64,000 nucleotides of DNA from Candidatus Coproplasma stercoravium (GTDB lineage Bacteria > Bacillota > Clostridia > Christensenellales > Borkfalkiaceae): contig DVFR01000020.1 in assembly GCA_018713165.1 (NCBI GenBank), positions 1 through 64,000 of the forward strand. The letters run 5' to 3'. Made by a program: the position numbers and the translations under genes. Shown one piece after another: positions 1 to 9,023 of the stretch (positions are counted from its first letter, which is position 1; the number at the start of each line of letters is the position of its first letter). The notes under the pieces were generated by a model that did not search any database, had not been told where the DNA came from, and saw nothing but the letters and a program-made list of their open reading frames with translations.

Positions 1-101
1 GGCAGCGTGGTGTTGTAATTTTAAGCAATTTGAGCGCAAATGATAAAATTTCAATGACGGTAATCGGGGCAAAACTTTTGACGGAACAGTTTGATTTATA
101 A
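1..101 (+). CDS. 3' end of a CDS entering from the left (C-terminus ...QRGVVILSNLSANDKISMTVIGAKLLTEQFDL*); possibly a beta-lactamase-family serine hydrolase
   Basis: Open frame from nt 3 to TAA at 99-101, followed by a hairpin terminator at 135-159; C-terminal 'GVVILSNLSAND' style. Confidence 0.45.
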   Translation, partial: QRGVVILSNLSANDKISMTVIGAKLLTEQFDL

Positions 102-134
102 AATTCGATTTACGTTACTAACGCTCCGCCACGC

Positions 135-165
135 AAGGGGAGACATTTGTCTCCCTTTTATTTTT
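135..165 (+). terminator. Intrinsic terminator AAGGGGAGAC-ATTT-GTCTCCCTTTT + T-run
   Basis: Inverted repeat followed by TTTTATTTTTTCTT. Confidence 0.8.
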
Positions 166-234
166 TCTTAAAATACTGACATGCACCGAATAAAAAACAG
201 GCGCGTAGGCAAAACTTTGCCAAGGAGGTATTCT

Positions 235-423
235 ATGGCTGAAAATCTTACAGCAAAAGAACTTACGATGCTTTCACAGGCGCTGACCACCGAGGGACTG
301 CTCTGCAAGAAAGCGAGAATGTATTCGAACACCTTAACAGACCCTGCGCTCGCCGACTGCATGGCGTGCATAGCGGACGAACACGAAAAGCGCTACGCCG
401 CGCTTTTGAAACAGCTCGGCTGA
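235..423 (+). CDS. Small ferritin-like/spore-coat (CotF-related) protein, 62 aa
   Basis: ATG at 235 preceded by AAGGAGG; helical 'LTAKELTMLSQALTTEGLLCKKARMYSNTLTDPAL...' pattern; pairs with the next CotF-like gene. Confidence 0.6.
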   Translation: MAENLTAKELTMLSQALTTEGLLCKKARMYSNTLTDPALADCMACIADEHEKRYAALLKQLG

Positions 424-450
424 GCGGAACTATATTTTCGGAGGTAAATA

Positions 451-765
451 ATGAAGCTTACCAAATGCGACACCACTCTGTGCGAAAAAGACGCGCTGCA
501 GGATATGCTCGACAGCGAAAAAACGCTTATGAGCCTGTACACCACCGCGCTGTACGAAGGCAGCGGCAAAAGTTTACGCAAAAACTTTTCGGATAACCTC
601 ATAGCTGTGGCGCAGAACCAGTACACTTTATACCAGCAGATGAGCACGCGCGGCTATTACGAGGCGGCACCCGCAAAAAAGGATATGATTGACCAGGCGA
701 ACGATATGTTCAAAAAACAGCAGAGCACATTGAAATCGACCAAAGCCTCGGGCGGGTCAAATTAA
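451..765 (+). CDS. CotF-like spore coat protein
   Basis: 'EKDALQDMLDSEKTLMSLYTTALYEGSGKSLRKNFSDNL' CotF-type pattern; RBS GGAGG. Confidence 0.65.
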   Translation: MKLTKCDTTLCEKDALQDMLDSEKTLMSLYTTALYEGSGKSLRKNFSDNLIAVAQNQYTLYQQMSTRGYYEAAPAKKDMIDQANDMFKKQQSTLKSTKASGGSN

Positions 766-803
766 TTGAGCGGCATATATGCCGCAATAATCGCAAAAAT
801 AAA

Positions 804-845
804 GCGCGGCGGGCGAAAAATTTTTTCGCCCGCCGCGCCTTTTTA
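804..845 (+). terminator. Intrinsic terminator, GCGCGGCGGGCGAAAAA / TTTTTTCGCCCGCCGCGC
   Basis: Long GC-rich perfect inverted repeat plus T-run. Confidence 0.85.
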
Positions 846-858
846 ATGCTTATATCGA

Positions 859-1176
859 TTACATATTTTTAGGTATGTAATAATACACCATCAAAAACGG
901 CGCCAGAAGCAGCGGGAGTATTACGACGAGTACCCACAGAGAATACGCAAAAAAGCCGAAGCGCGAATACAGCTCATCCGCGCGGGCGCGCATCCAGGCA
1001 ACCGCCGCCACATATGCGGGAACTGCCGAAAAGCCCCATACGGTAAAAATTACCGTACCTGCAATTTTTGCGGGATAGAACGGCTCGGCGTCTAAAAAAC
1101 ACAGCAAAAGGCACAGCCCCGCAAGCACAAGCGACACGAAAAATATTATAACCTTGTTTTTTACGCCGTTGCCCAT
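859..1176 (-). CDS. Small integral membrane protein
   Basis: 105 aa ORF with several hydrophobic segments. Confidence 0.55.
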   Translation of the reverse strand: MGNGVKNKVIIFFVSLVLAGLCLLLCFLDAEPFYPAKIAGTVIFTVWGFSAVPAYVAAVAWMRARADELYSRFGFFAYSLWVLVVILPLLLAPFLMVYYYIPKNM

Positions 1177-1219
1177 TTCGCACCACGCTATAATGCAGTA
1201 TTTGCGGCATACTATGCGG

Positions 1220-2077
1220 TCAATTAGCCTTGCCCGAGCCCTCGGCGCCCTCTTCGAACACCGAGAAAATGTCGGCCGACGAAACGCTGTGCGAGTGAAT
1301 GAGGTCGTAATATTCGTCGCCCGAGAAGTCGCGCTGTTTGGTGTATTCGCCGCCGAGCGCCTCTATCGCGTATTTGAGTTCCTGATACTCTATATAGGAA
1401 ATGCCCTCTTCGTCAATCTTTTCCAAAAGATAGGGAAGAGCCCTTTCGTCGCCGTACGACGCGAGATATCCCGCATGCATCGGAACGTCCTCGCCGCTTA
1501 AAAATTCGGCGAGGAGTATATCGTAAACCCGCCCGTCGCGCTCCTTTACCTTGGATAAAATTTCGAGCATGAGCGGCTTTTCTACCCCGTTTTTATAATT
1601 TTCGAGCGCCTGCTCCTTTACGAGGTCGGCGTTCTCCTTTATAAAATCGACGCACTGGTTTTTGAAATCTTCGTCCTCTTCCCTTTCAATCATGCGCATA
1701 TATACGGGAATTGCCGCCGGTGAGGAGCCGAGAATGTTTACGACGTACTGTTTGAGTCCCTCCTCCCCGTTTTCGAGAAGGGGCAGGAGCATGCCCTCGC
1801 ACCCGGGGCGCGCCTCTATCGCCTTGCACAAAAATTCCGACACGGGCACGCCGTTTTTTACGTGCGCGCGCAGGCATTTTACAAGTTCTTCGGGGCTCAT
1901 CGCGGCATAGTAGCCGTTGGGACTTGTGCCGAGGGACTTTAAAACGGTGTTGCCGAACTTTGCGTACATTTCGGGAATCATATCCTCCCACTCTTCCTCT
2001 TTGTACTTGCCGACGTTTTTGGAGATATACTCCGAGAGCCGTTTATCGAACATGCCGTCGAAATCGTAGAGTTTCAT
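1220..2077 (-). CDS. HEAT-repeat-like helical protein
   Basis: ORF overlapping the next start codon (translational coupling); alpha-helical repeats. Confidence 0.6.
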   Translation of the reverse strand: MKLYDFDGMFDKRLSEYISKNVGKYKEEEWEDMIPEMYAKFGNTVLKSLGTSPNGYYAAMSPEELVKCLRAHVKNGVPVSEFLCKAIEARPGCEGMLLPLLENGEEGLKQYVVNILGSSPAAIPVYMRMIEREEDEDFKNQCVDFIKENADLVKEQALENYKNGVEKPLMLEILSKVKERDGRVYDILLAEFLSGEDVPMHAGYLASYGDERALPYLLEKIDEEGISYIEYQELKYAIEALGGEYTKQRDFSGDEYYDLIHSHSVSSADIFSVFEEGAEGSGKAN

Positions 2078-3735
2078 TGCATTGCCTCCATAATCCGGTC
2101 GTACGCCGCCTTATCGGCGTCGAAAAAACCGCATACGTTGTCTGCGGGCACGTCGGCCTCCCTCACGCCCGAAACGGTGAACATCGCCGCGGCGAGCGCG
2201 TGAAGGTCGGCACTGTTTGCGAGCAGACCCTTTTTTGCCATATTTTTATACAGTCTTTCGGCGGCGCCGCAGAACCTGCCCGAATAGTCCTCGTCGAGAA
2301 TTCCGAAGCGGGATACGAGCACGGAGTACGCCGAAAGGAAATATTTGCGCTTGGAGCGCCCTATGTTGAGCGCGTAGATATCCACGCACTTGTATATGTT
2401 GCATATAACGACGCCGAACTGGTTGTCCTCGTTGCGCTCGCAGATGTCGTGCAACACGGCGATTTTGAGCGAATCGGAGATGAACGCGTCGAGAAGAAGT
2501 CCGCGCAGATAGTCGTCGTAGCCAGCCTTTACGGCGCACATCGCCGCGACGTAGTGGAGCTGGTTGTCGTCGGAGTTCTCCGTTTCGTCGAAACACCACT
2601 TTATGCATTCGAGCACGTTGACGTCCTTTGCCAGCCGCTTTGCGCTGCGTTTGGGCAGGCGGTAGTAGGACGAGAGAAATTCGAGCGAACTTTCGCGCAG
2701 CTCCTGGGGCAGGCGGTAGAAATAGCCGAACTCCTCCTCTTTGCCGGAATCGATGTTTTCGCGCGCGCGGCGCATATAGTAACGCGCCACCACGGCGTCG
2801 GGGTTGATGGTGAGGAGCTTGTCGAACGAAGCAAAGCTTTCGTCGTAGTGCCTGCTGTTGTAGGCGGATATCGCCTTGAAATACAGCACGGTGGTATCGT
2901 ACGAAAATTCGCCCTCCAGCTTTGAAAAGAGCGCGAACGCCTCGGCGTGCAGCTTGTTTTCGCAGCAGACCGTGGCAATCTTGTATATGTCGTCGGGGTT
3001 GGTCGGGTTGAGCTTTACCAGCCTGTATGCAAGTTCCCTGCCCTCTTCGGCCTTTTTCTGCTCGGTCTTTACCGCGGCGAGCGTGGTGAGCGCCTGAACG
3101 TCGTCGGGCTTTTTGGAGAGAATGGAGAGGCACTCCTTTTCCGCCTCCTCGGCCTTGTCGCAGATTATGTTGCACATGGCGATATAGTTGCGCGCCGAAA
3201 GATAGCGAGGGTTGCCCTCCGCCACCTTTTCAAACTCCGAAACGGCTTTATCGTACTGCTGCGCGCGCATATACTCCACCCCGCGCGACATCTCGGCCAA
3301 ATAGTCGGCGATTTCGGGCGGGTAGGCGAATTTTAAGGGGTTTTCCTGCCTGCGCAAAAAGTTATCGATAATCTCGCGCCTGCTCTCGGGCGAGAGGTCG
3401 TCCGTTTCTATGAGCAGCTTGTTGTAGTAATACGCCGCGAAATGCTCGTTATCGATATTCATAAAGTCGACGGCGAGCCCCTCGTACGCGTCGGCCAAAT
3501 CGCCGTCTGGAGCCTCGTCGAGATAGCGGAACCAATAGTTTATCGAACGCTCGTAGAGCTCCATGTCGTCGAATGCTTCGGCATACAGCATAAATGAGCG
3601 GTCGTCGTCGTAATTGAGTTCGGCGTTTTTGTTCAGAATTTTAAGCGCGCCTATTAAGTTGTGGTCGTCCAGCATATCGGCGGCTATCGCTAAAAGCCGC
3701 TCGTCGCTGAAATCAATCTCTTCGGTTTTACTCAT
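2074..3735 (-). CDS. TPR-repeat protein
   Basis: Multiple TPR-like units (e.g. YDKAVSEFEKVAEGNPRYLSARNYIA). Confidence 0.8.
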   Translation of the reverse strand: MSKTEEIDFSDERLLAIAADMLDDHNLIGALKILNKNAELNYDDDRSFMLYAEAFDDMELYERSINYWFRYLDEAPDGDLADAYEGLAVDFMNIDNEHFAAYYYNKLLIETDDLSPESRREIIDNFLRRQENPLKFAYPPEIADYLAEMSRGVEYMRAQQYDKAVSEFEKVAEGNPRYLSARNYIAMCNIICDKAEEAEKECLSILSKKPDDVQALTTLAAVKTEQKKAEEGRELAYRLVKLNPTNPDDIYKIATVCCENKLHAEAFALFSKLEGEFSYDTTVLYFKAISAYNSRHYDESFASFDKLLTINPDAVVARYYMRRARENIDSGKEEEFGYFYRLPQELRESSLEFLSSYYRLPKRSAKRLAKDVNVLECIKWCFDETENSDDNQLHYVAAMCAVKAGYDDYLRGLLLDAFISDSLKIAVLHDICERNEDNQFGVVICNIYKCVDIYALNIGRSKRKYFLSAYSVLVSRFGILDEDYSGRFCGAAERLYKNMAKKGLLANSADLHALAAAMFTVSGVREADVPADNVCGFFDADKAAYDRIMEAMQ

Positions 3736-4556
3736 TTAAATAACTTATCTATGTCGTCCTGCCCGAATTTGTAGTCGGTGTTGCAGTAGTGGCAGTGCAC
3801 CGAAATTTCGCCCTGCTCTTTTATTATGTCCTCAAGCTCGCTTTTTCCCATGGTGAGCAGAATGGCGCTTATCTTTTCGCGCGAGCAGTTGCACTTATAC
3901 CCGGGTTCGGTGATATATACGTGCTCGCCGCCCGTCTCCTTTGCAAAGTATTTCTTTAAAACGCCCTCTGCGCCCAGAAGGCGGATATCTTCGGCGACGT
4001 CGCCTATCTCCTCAGTTTTTTTAAGTACCGTCTCCCTCGCCGCGTCGTCTGCGCCGGGGAGAAGCTGCATGACTATTCCGCCCGCCGCAAGGCACTTTTC
4101 TCCGTCGAAGAGCGCGCCCACGCGCACTTTTGTGGGAATTTGTTCGGAGAGCTCGAAGTAATGTTCGAAATTCTGCGAAACGTCGTCGGAAATGAGCTCG
4201 CACGCGCCCGTGAAGGGGCGGAAAAAGCCGTCGTCCTTTATAACGGTCATAAAGCCGCCCGCAAGCCTGCCTTCGGCGGAGCCGTCGATATAGCCGCGCA
4301 TATGCAGGCTGATATCACCCGAAACGCTGGCAGAACCCGCGCCCGAGGCGCCCTTTATAGTGATTGAAATGGCGCCCTTTTCGCTCTTTAAACAGCCCGA
4401 CATATACACGCCGCAGGTAAGAAGCTCGCCGAGCGTCTTTGCCGCGGCGGGTGCGAGACCGTGTATGTCGCGCGCACGCTGAACGAGGCCGGTAGTTTCG
4501 GTTACGGTGAGCGAAACCTGTTTATTGCAAATCAGAGTTTTGTATAATCTGTTCAT
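3732..4556 (-). CDS. hslO: Hsp33 redox-regulated chaperone
   Basis: Full-length Hsp33; zinc motif CNCS...CHYC at C-terminus. Confidence 0.93.
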   Translation of the reverse strand: MNRLYKTLICNKQVSLTVTETTGLVQRARDIHGLAPAAAKTLGELLTCGVYMSGCLKSEKGAISITIKGASGAGSASVSGDISLHMRGYIDGSAEGRLAGGFMTVIKDDGFFRPFTGACELISDDVSQNFEHYFELSEQIPTKVRVGALFDGEKCLAAGGIVMQLLPGADDAARETVLKKTEEIGDVAEDIRLLGAEGVLKKYFAKETGGEHVYITEPGYKCNCSREKISAILLTMGKSELEDIIKEQGEISVHCHYCNTDYKFGQDDIDKLFK

Positions 4557-4571
4557 AAAAAAACACCTTAT

Positions 4572-4750
4572 TCACGAAATTCTCGCGCAAGCCGTGCGCG
4601 ACAATTTCCGTGATTTTAGGGGCACTGCCCCTCTTTGCGCAATCATAAGAGCCCACGAAGCGTATAATTGCGCAAATTCACCCTGCTGAGGCGCAGGTAT
4701 GCGCAAATTGAGTCCTGCTGCGGCGGCACAGCCGCCTTGCGACATAATTT
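4572..4750 (-). repeat. Structured intergenic element, copy A (~179 nt, 5 hairpins)
   Basis: Aligns with 8422-8605 (-) and 37418-37598 (+); helices conserved with compensatory changes. Confidence 0.75.
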
Positions 4751-4878
4751 ATTTCAAAATAATGATTGTCATACTGCACGCGCGAGGCGTTAGCCGAAGC
4801 TCTGCCGAGGGACTCATGCTTGTGGGAAACGGCAGAATGAATCTCGGAGCTGCCTAATGTCCGCCGCAAGGCGGCGCA

Positions 4879-5613
4879 CTACACCGCTCGGCAGATAAAG
4901 TTTATCCTCAGGCTGTCCTCTCTGAGCGGCTCGCCGAGGTGCCCCTCCGTGCGCAGCACTTCAAACCCGCAGCCGTGCAATGCGGCGGCAATATCATCCG
5001 CTTTGTGCGCGTACTGCACATGCCGCTCGTCCTCGCGCCTGAACAGCCCGTCGCCCGCGGGCGTGAACACCGTGATGTCCATTATCGCCTTTTCGCCGTC
5101 GAATTTGTTGAACCAGAGGTAGGTTATATCGTCCAAATCTTCGGCAAACAGATTGTCGCCGAGCACGTTTTTCAGCTTGTATTCGCTGCTGATATCGAAC
5201 ACGAATGCGCCGCCCTTTTTGAGGCAGGAGCGCACGTGCGAGAACGCCGCACAAAGTTTTGCGGGCGGAACGTAGTTTATGCAGTCGTTTACGGCGACGG
5301 CGAAATCGACCCGCTTTAACAGTTTTAGTTTGGTTATATCGCCCAGTAAAAATTCGGCGCGCACACCCTCGCGCGAGGCAAGCTCGCGCGCCTTTTGCAG
5401 CATTTCGGGCGAGATATCCACGCCGCAGACCTCCTTGCCCGCCCTATACAGCGCGCGCGTAAAATAGCCGTTGCCGCAGCCGATATCAGCTCCGCACGCG
5501 CCCGCGCCGAGCTCCTCCAGCGTTTTAATTAAATACTGCGACCATTTATCATAGCCGCAGTCTGAATTTAAATATTCAAATTTGCCGCCGAGGGCGGCGT
5601 AACTCTCTTTCAT
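4879..5613 (-). CDS. Class I SAM-dependent methyltransferase
   Basis: ADIGCGNGYFTRALYRAGKEVCGVDIS motif I. Confidence 0.85.
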   Translation of the reverse strand: MKESYAALGGKFEYLNSDCGYDKWSQYLIKTLEELGAGACGADIGCGNGYFTRALYRAGKEVCGVDISPEMLQKARELASREGVRAEFLLGDITKLKLLKRVDFAVAVNDCINYVPPAKLCAAFSHVRSCLKKGGAFVFDISSEYKLKNVLGDNLFAEDLDDITYLWFNKFDGEKAIMDITVFTPAGDGLFRREDERHVQYAHKADDIAAALHGCGFEVLRTEGHLGEPLREDSLRINFICRAV

Positions 5614-5629
5614 TTTGCGCTTTTCGCCT

Positions 5630-6883
5630 TTATCTTAAAAGATTGTCGGCGCTTATCTTCTTTTTCTTCTTCTTTTTGCCGTCGTCCTGGAGAGCCTTCT
5701 CCCTCTCGGCGAACAGCTTGTTGTATTCGACGTATCTCTCGTCGTTCTTATGCTCGTCCTCATAGGCCGCTATACTGTCTTCAAGCGCTTTTCTGCCCGC
5801 CGCGACGTCGGCTATGTCGGCGCGCGAGAAGCTCTTTTTAAGCGAGGGAACGGGGGCGGGGTCGATGGGCGGTATGGGGCGGCCTACAAGCTCGCTCTTG
5901 CCCGCGGCGAGAATTTCGCGCGCGATGCGGCGCTCTTCCTCCGCCTTTTCTTCGGCAAGCTCCTTTTCGGTCTTTTTGGCGCGCTCGGCCGCCTTCTGGG
6001 CCTCCAAGTTGGGCGTGATGTACATATCGAACACCCACTGCGTGAAGCTCATCCACACGAGGAAGATATATGAAAAACCGAATACGATGAATATTATCAG
6101 CGCGATTACCTGCATGAAGCTGCCCATGAGCAGGAACCATACGGGGATAAACGCAAGGCCGAGAATGAATATGGTCTGTATAACCGAGCCTATGAGCAGG
6201 ATAAAGCTGTTCTTTATCGTCTGCCAGGGGCCGACCCTGTAGCTTACGCCTACGGCGATGAACCACATGCAGATGATGCCCACAAGCACGCACAGAATTA
6301 TCATCAGCACGGTTGCGGCTACAGGCCATGCGGACGAGCCGCCCGTCGCTATCGTGAGGTCTTTCCAGTCGCTGACCATAACGGTGCAGAAGAATACTAT
6401 CATAAAGAGCGCCACGGGGAACGCCACGTTCAAATAGCACTTTTTAACGCCGCGGAAATAGCCCTTTATGGTGAAATCGCCGTGGGTGTTGACGAGCTTT
6501 TTCATTGAATAGCATGCGCCTGCCACGCCCACCGCGGCAATGAGGCCTGCAACTATAGCAAGAGAATAGAACATCATGTCGGCCGACATATACAAACTTT
6601 CGGCAAGGCCCGAAACGTTGGGGTTAGCGGGCAGGCCGACGGGTCCTATGTTTGCGCTGAACGGATAGGCGTTGGAAATGGAGTTTACGTACAGCTCGCG
6701 GATATACACGATTGCTATAAGAGGAATGAAAAACAGGAGCGTGAACAGGTTGTTTATGATAATTTTGCCGAAGTTCGACTTGAACACGTTCCACGTATCG
6801 CCCCACCTGCCTTCGGGGAGTATTGTGCGGGCGTAATCGATAATTTCGTTGCCTTCCAAGGATTTTACTCTGGATTCTGCCAT
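5630..6883 (-). CDS. Multi-pass membrane protein with long charged cytoplasmic tail
   Basis: Six or more hydrophobic segments then K/E-rich tail. Confidence 0.65.
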   Translation of the reverse strand: MAESRVKSLEGNEIIDYARTILPEGRWGDTWNVFKSNFGKIIINNLFTLLFFIPLIAIVYIRELYVNSISNAYPFSANIGPVGLPANPNVSGLAESLYMSADMMFYSLAIVAGLIAAVGVAGACYSMKKLVNTHGDFTIKGYFRGVKKCYLNVAFPVALFMIVFFCTVMVSDWKDLTIATGGSSAWPVAATVLMIILCVLVGIICMWFIAVGVSYRVGPWQTIKNSFILLIGSVIQTIFILGLAFIPVWFLLMGSFMQVIALIIFIVFGFSYIFLVWMSFTQWVFDMYITPNLEAQKAAERAKKTEKELAEEKAEEERRIAREILAAGKSELVGRPIPPIDPAPVPSLKKSFSRADIADVAAGRKALEDSIAAYEDEHKNDERYVEYNKLFAEREKALQDDGKKKKKKKISADNLLR

Positions 6884-7044
6884 TTTGTTTTCCTTAAATT
6901 AGTTTTTGTGCAAAGCGCTTAATACGCGGCGCGGTACAAAACCGCATTTACAGCATTATACAGCAAAGTAATGATTTTTTCAATTATTTTAATTGAGGTT
7001 TAAAAAATTTCTTTACATTTAGACTGCGCTGTGATATATTTATC

Positions 7045-7232
7045 GTACTGAATAGAGGAGCGGGCGAGCATAAGTACACGCGGAGTTGAATTTTAAGGGA
7101 ATTTTTATTCTCCGCGTCGAAAGGGTATCTCCGCCGAAGCGCAAGCCGCCTTGCCTTGCGCTGGGTGCAAAGGTCAATACCTTTGCAACTGTCGCTTTAT
7201 GCGTTGCGCTTTTCGGTAGAGACTTACAGTTT
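7045..7232 (+). ncRNA. Lysine riboswitch (L-box)
   Basis: AGAGGAGCG...AAGTA...GCGTCGAAAGGG...GCCGAAGC...GCTGGGTGCA...GCAACTGTC...AGAGACTT in consensus order; directly upstream of asd. Confidence 0.85.
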
Positions 7233-7242
7233 AAGTTTTTTA

Positions 7243-7274
7243 CCCGCAGGCGCCGCCCGCGGGATTTTTATTTC
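7243..7274 (+). terminator. Riboswitch expression-platform terminator
   Basis: CCCGCAGGCGCCGCCCGCGGG hairpin followed by ATTTTTATTT, between L-box and asd. Confidence 0.7.
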
Positions 7275-7343
7275 CGCAGCGGCAGAATTCACGGCACTCA
7301 ACCGCTGCTCAGGGCTTTATACAAAATTTTGGAGTTTATATAC

Positions 7344-8417
7344 ATGAAAAAATTCAACGTGGGCGTTATCGGCGCCACGGGCATGGTGGGACAGCGTTTC
7401 CTGCTCTTGCTCGAAAATCATCCCTGGTTCAACGTAACCTGCCTTGCCGCATCCTCTTCCTCCGCGGGAAAGAAGTATAAAGATGCGCTCCGCCGCTGGC
7501 ACATGAGCACGCCCATGCCCGATAAATATGCGGATATGGTCGTTTATGACGCCTCTGCCGACAAGGAGAAAATTGCCTCCTCGGTAGACTTCTGCTTCTG
7601 CGCGGTAAACATGAAAAAGGACGAGATAAAGGAGCTCGAGTATGCGTATGCAAAGCTCGAATGCCCGATAGTTTCCAACAACAGCGCGCACCGCTTTACG
7701 CCCGACGTGCCCATGGTTATCCCCGAGATAAATGCAGACCATATTTCGGTTATAGACGCGCAGAAGAAGCGCCTGGGCACCAAACGCGGCTTTATAGCGG
7801 TGAAGAGCAACTGCTCGCTGCAATCTTACGTTCCGCTTTTGCACCCGCTTAAAAAATACGGAATAAAGAGCGCGGCCGTTACCACATATCAGGCGATATC
7901 GGGCGCAGGCAAGACCTTTGAGACAATGCCCGAGATTATCGACAATATAATACCCTACATCGGCGGCGAAGAGGAAAAAAGCGAAAAAGAGCCGCTTAAA
8001 ATCTGGGGCAAAGTTGAGGGCGGCGAGATAGTGCCCGCCTCCTCCCCCGCGATAACAGCGCAGTGCCTGCGCGTTCCCGTATCGGACGGACACACCGCGG
8101 CGGTATTCGTAAACTTTGAGAACAAGCCGACCAAGGAAGAAATTCTCTCCGCGTGGGAAAATTTTGAGGGCGAACCCCAGAGGCTCAACCTCCCCTCCGC
8201 GCCCAGACAGTTCATACATTATTTTGAAGAGGACAACCGCCCCCAGGCAAAGCTCGACAGAATGACCGAAAACGGCATGGCCGTTTGCGCGGGCAGGCTT
8301 AGGGAAGACAATGTGTTCGACTATAAATTCGTCGGACTTTCGCACAACACCCTCCGCGGCGCGGCGGGCGGCGCGGTACTTTTAGCCGAACTTCTTGCGG
8401 CGAAGGGATATATTTAA
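7344..8417 (+). CDS. asd: Aspartate-semialdehyde dehydrogenase
   Basis: MKKFNVGVIGATGMVGQRF N-terminus, catalytic SNCSLQ; RBS TTGGAG; start placed after the riboswitch rather than the ORF-track TTG at 7086. Confidence 0.93.
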   Translation: MKKFNVGVIGATGMVGQRFLLLLENHPWFNVTCLAASSSSAGKKYKDALRRWHMSTPMPDKYADMVVYDASADKEKIASSVDFCFCAVNMKKDEIKELEYAYAKLECPIVSNNSAHRFTPDVPMVIPEINADHISVIDAQKKRLGTKRGFIAVKSNCSLQSYVPLLHPLKKYGIKSAAVTTYQAISGAGKTFETMPEIIDNIIPYIGGEEEKSEKEPLKIWGKVEGGEIVPASSPAITAQCLRVPVSDGHTAAVFVNFENKPTKEEILSAWENFEGEPQRLNLPSAPRQFIHYFEEDNRPQAKLDRMTENGMAVCAGRLREDNVFDYKFVGLSHNTLRGAAGGAVLLAELLAAKGYI

Positions 8418-8421
8418 ATTC

Positions 8422-8605
8422 TCACAGATTTTCCTTTTGGTGACAAAGGAAAATCTTCGTGATTTCGGGGAGCCAGCTCCCCCTTGCCCCGATTTTTAGA
8501 AGCTCTCTTATTATATAATCGGGGCAATTCCCCTTTGGTGAGCCCGCTTACGCGGCAAATTGAGTCGCGCTAACGCAGGGAAACCCTGCTTGCGCACATT
8601 ATTTT
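8422..8605 (-). repeat. Structured intergenic element, copy B (~184 nt, 5 hairpins)
   Basis: Aligned with copies A and C in reverse complement. Confidence 0.78.
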
Positions 8606-8634
8606 TTATTAACAGCACATTATTTTTTATTAAC
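8593..8634. repeat. Tandem direct repeat, 2 x GCACATTATTTTTTATTAACA
   Basis: Two exact consecutive copies at the edge of structured element B. Confidence 0.85.
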
Positions 8635-9023
8635 ACTTGTCATTTCGACTGAAGCCGAAGGCGAAACGGAGAAATCTATTCCGCATTAAAGCCTCCTTTA
8701 ATGCTTTAGTTTTAAGGGAGCTGGCACGGACGAGCTATGCGAGACCGTAACGGAGGGATTGCCGCACATACCTATCCCCCTTTAATTTCCCCTTAAGCAA
8801 AGGGGGACGAGGGGCCACATGTATGCTCACACGCCGCAAGGTTGCACAAAGTGCAATCCATAACGCCGACGAAGGCGGTTCATCACCCATCCGCGGCGAA
8901 GCCGCTCATCACTTGCCGCAGGCACCATTGCCCTGCATATATGCGGCAATTAACTTGCAAAAGTCAATTATTTTAAAATTACAAAATATTATAATAAAGA
9001 GAAAATATAGCGGAGGCATTGAT

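Noticed and set aside
1924-2925. 333-aa plus ORF antisense to TPR gene
   Set aside because: Antisense shadow ORF; the minus-strand TPR frame is coherent.
7086-7343. ORF extension upstream of asd
   Set aside because: Overlaps the lysine riboswitch and terminator; asd has its own RBS and ATG at 7344.
7317-8345. 342-aa minus ORF antisense to asd
   Set aside because: Shadow ORF of a confidently identified gene.
8823-9023. N-terminal extension of dapA in the ORF track
   Set aside because: Runs through intergenic repeats; RBS GGAGG and canonical N-terminus at 9024.
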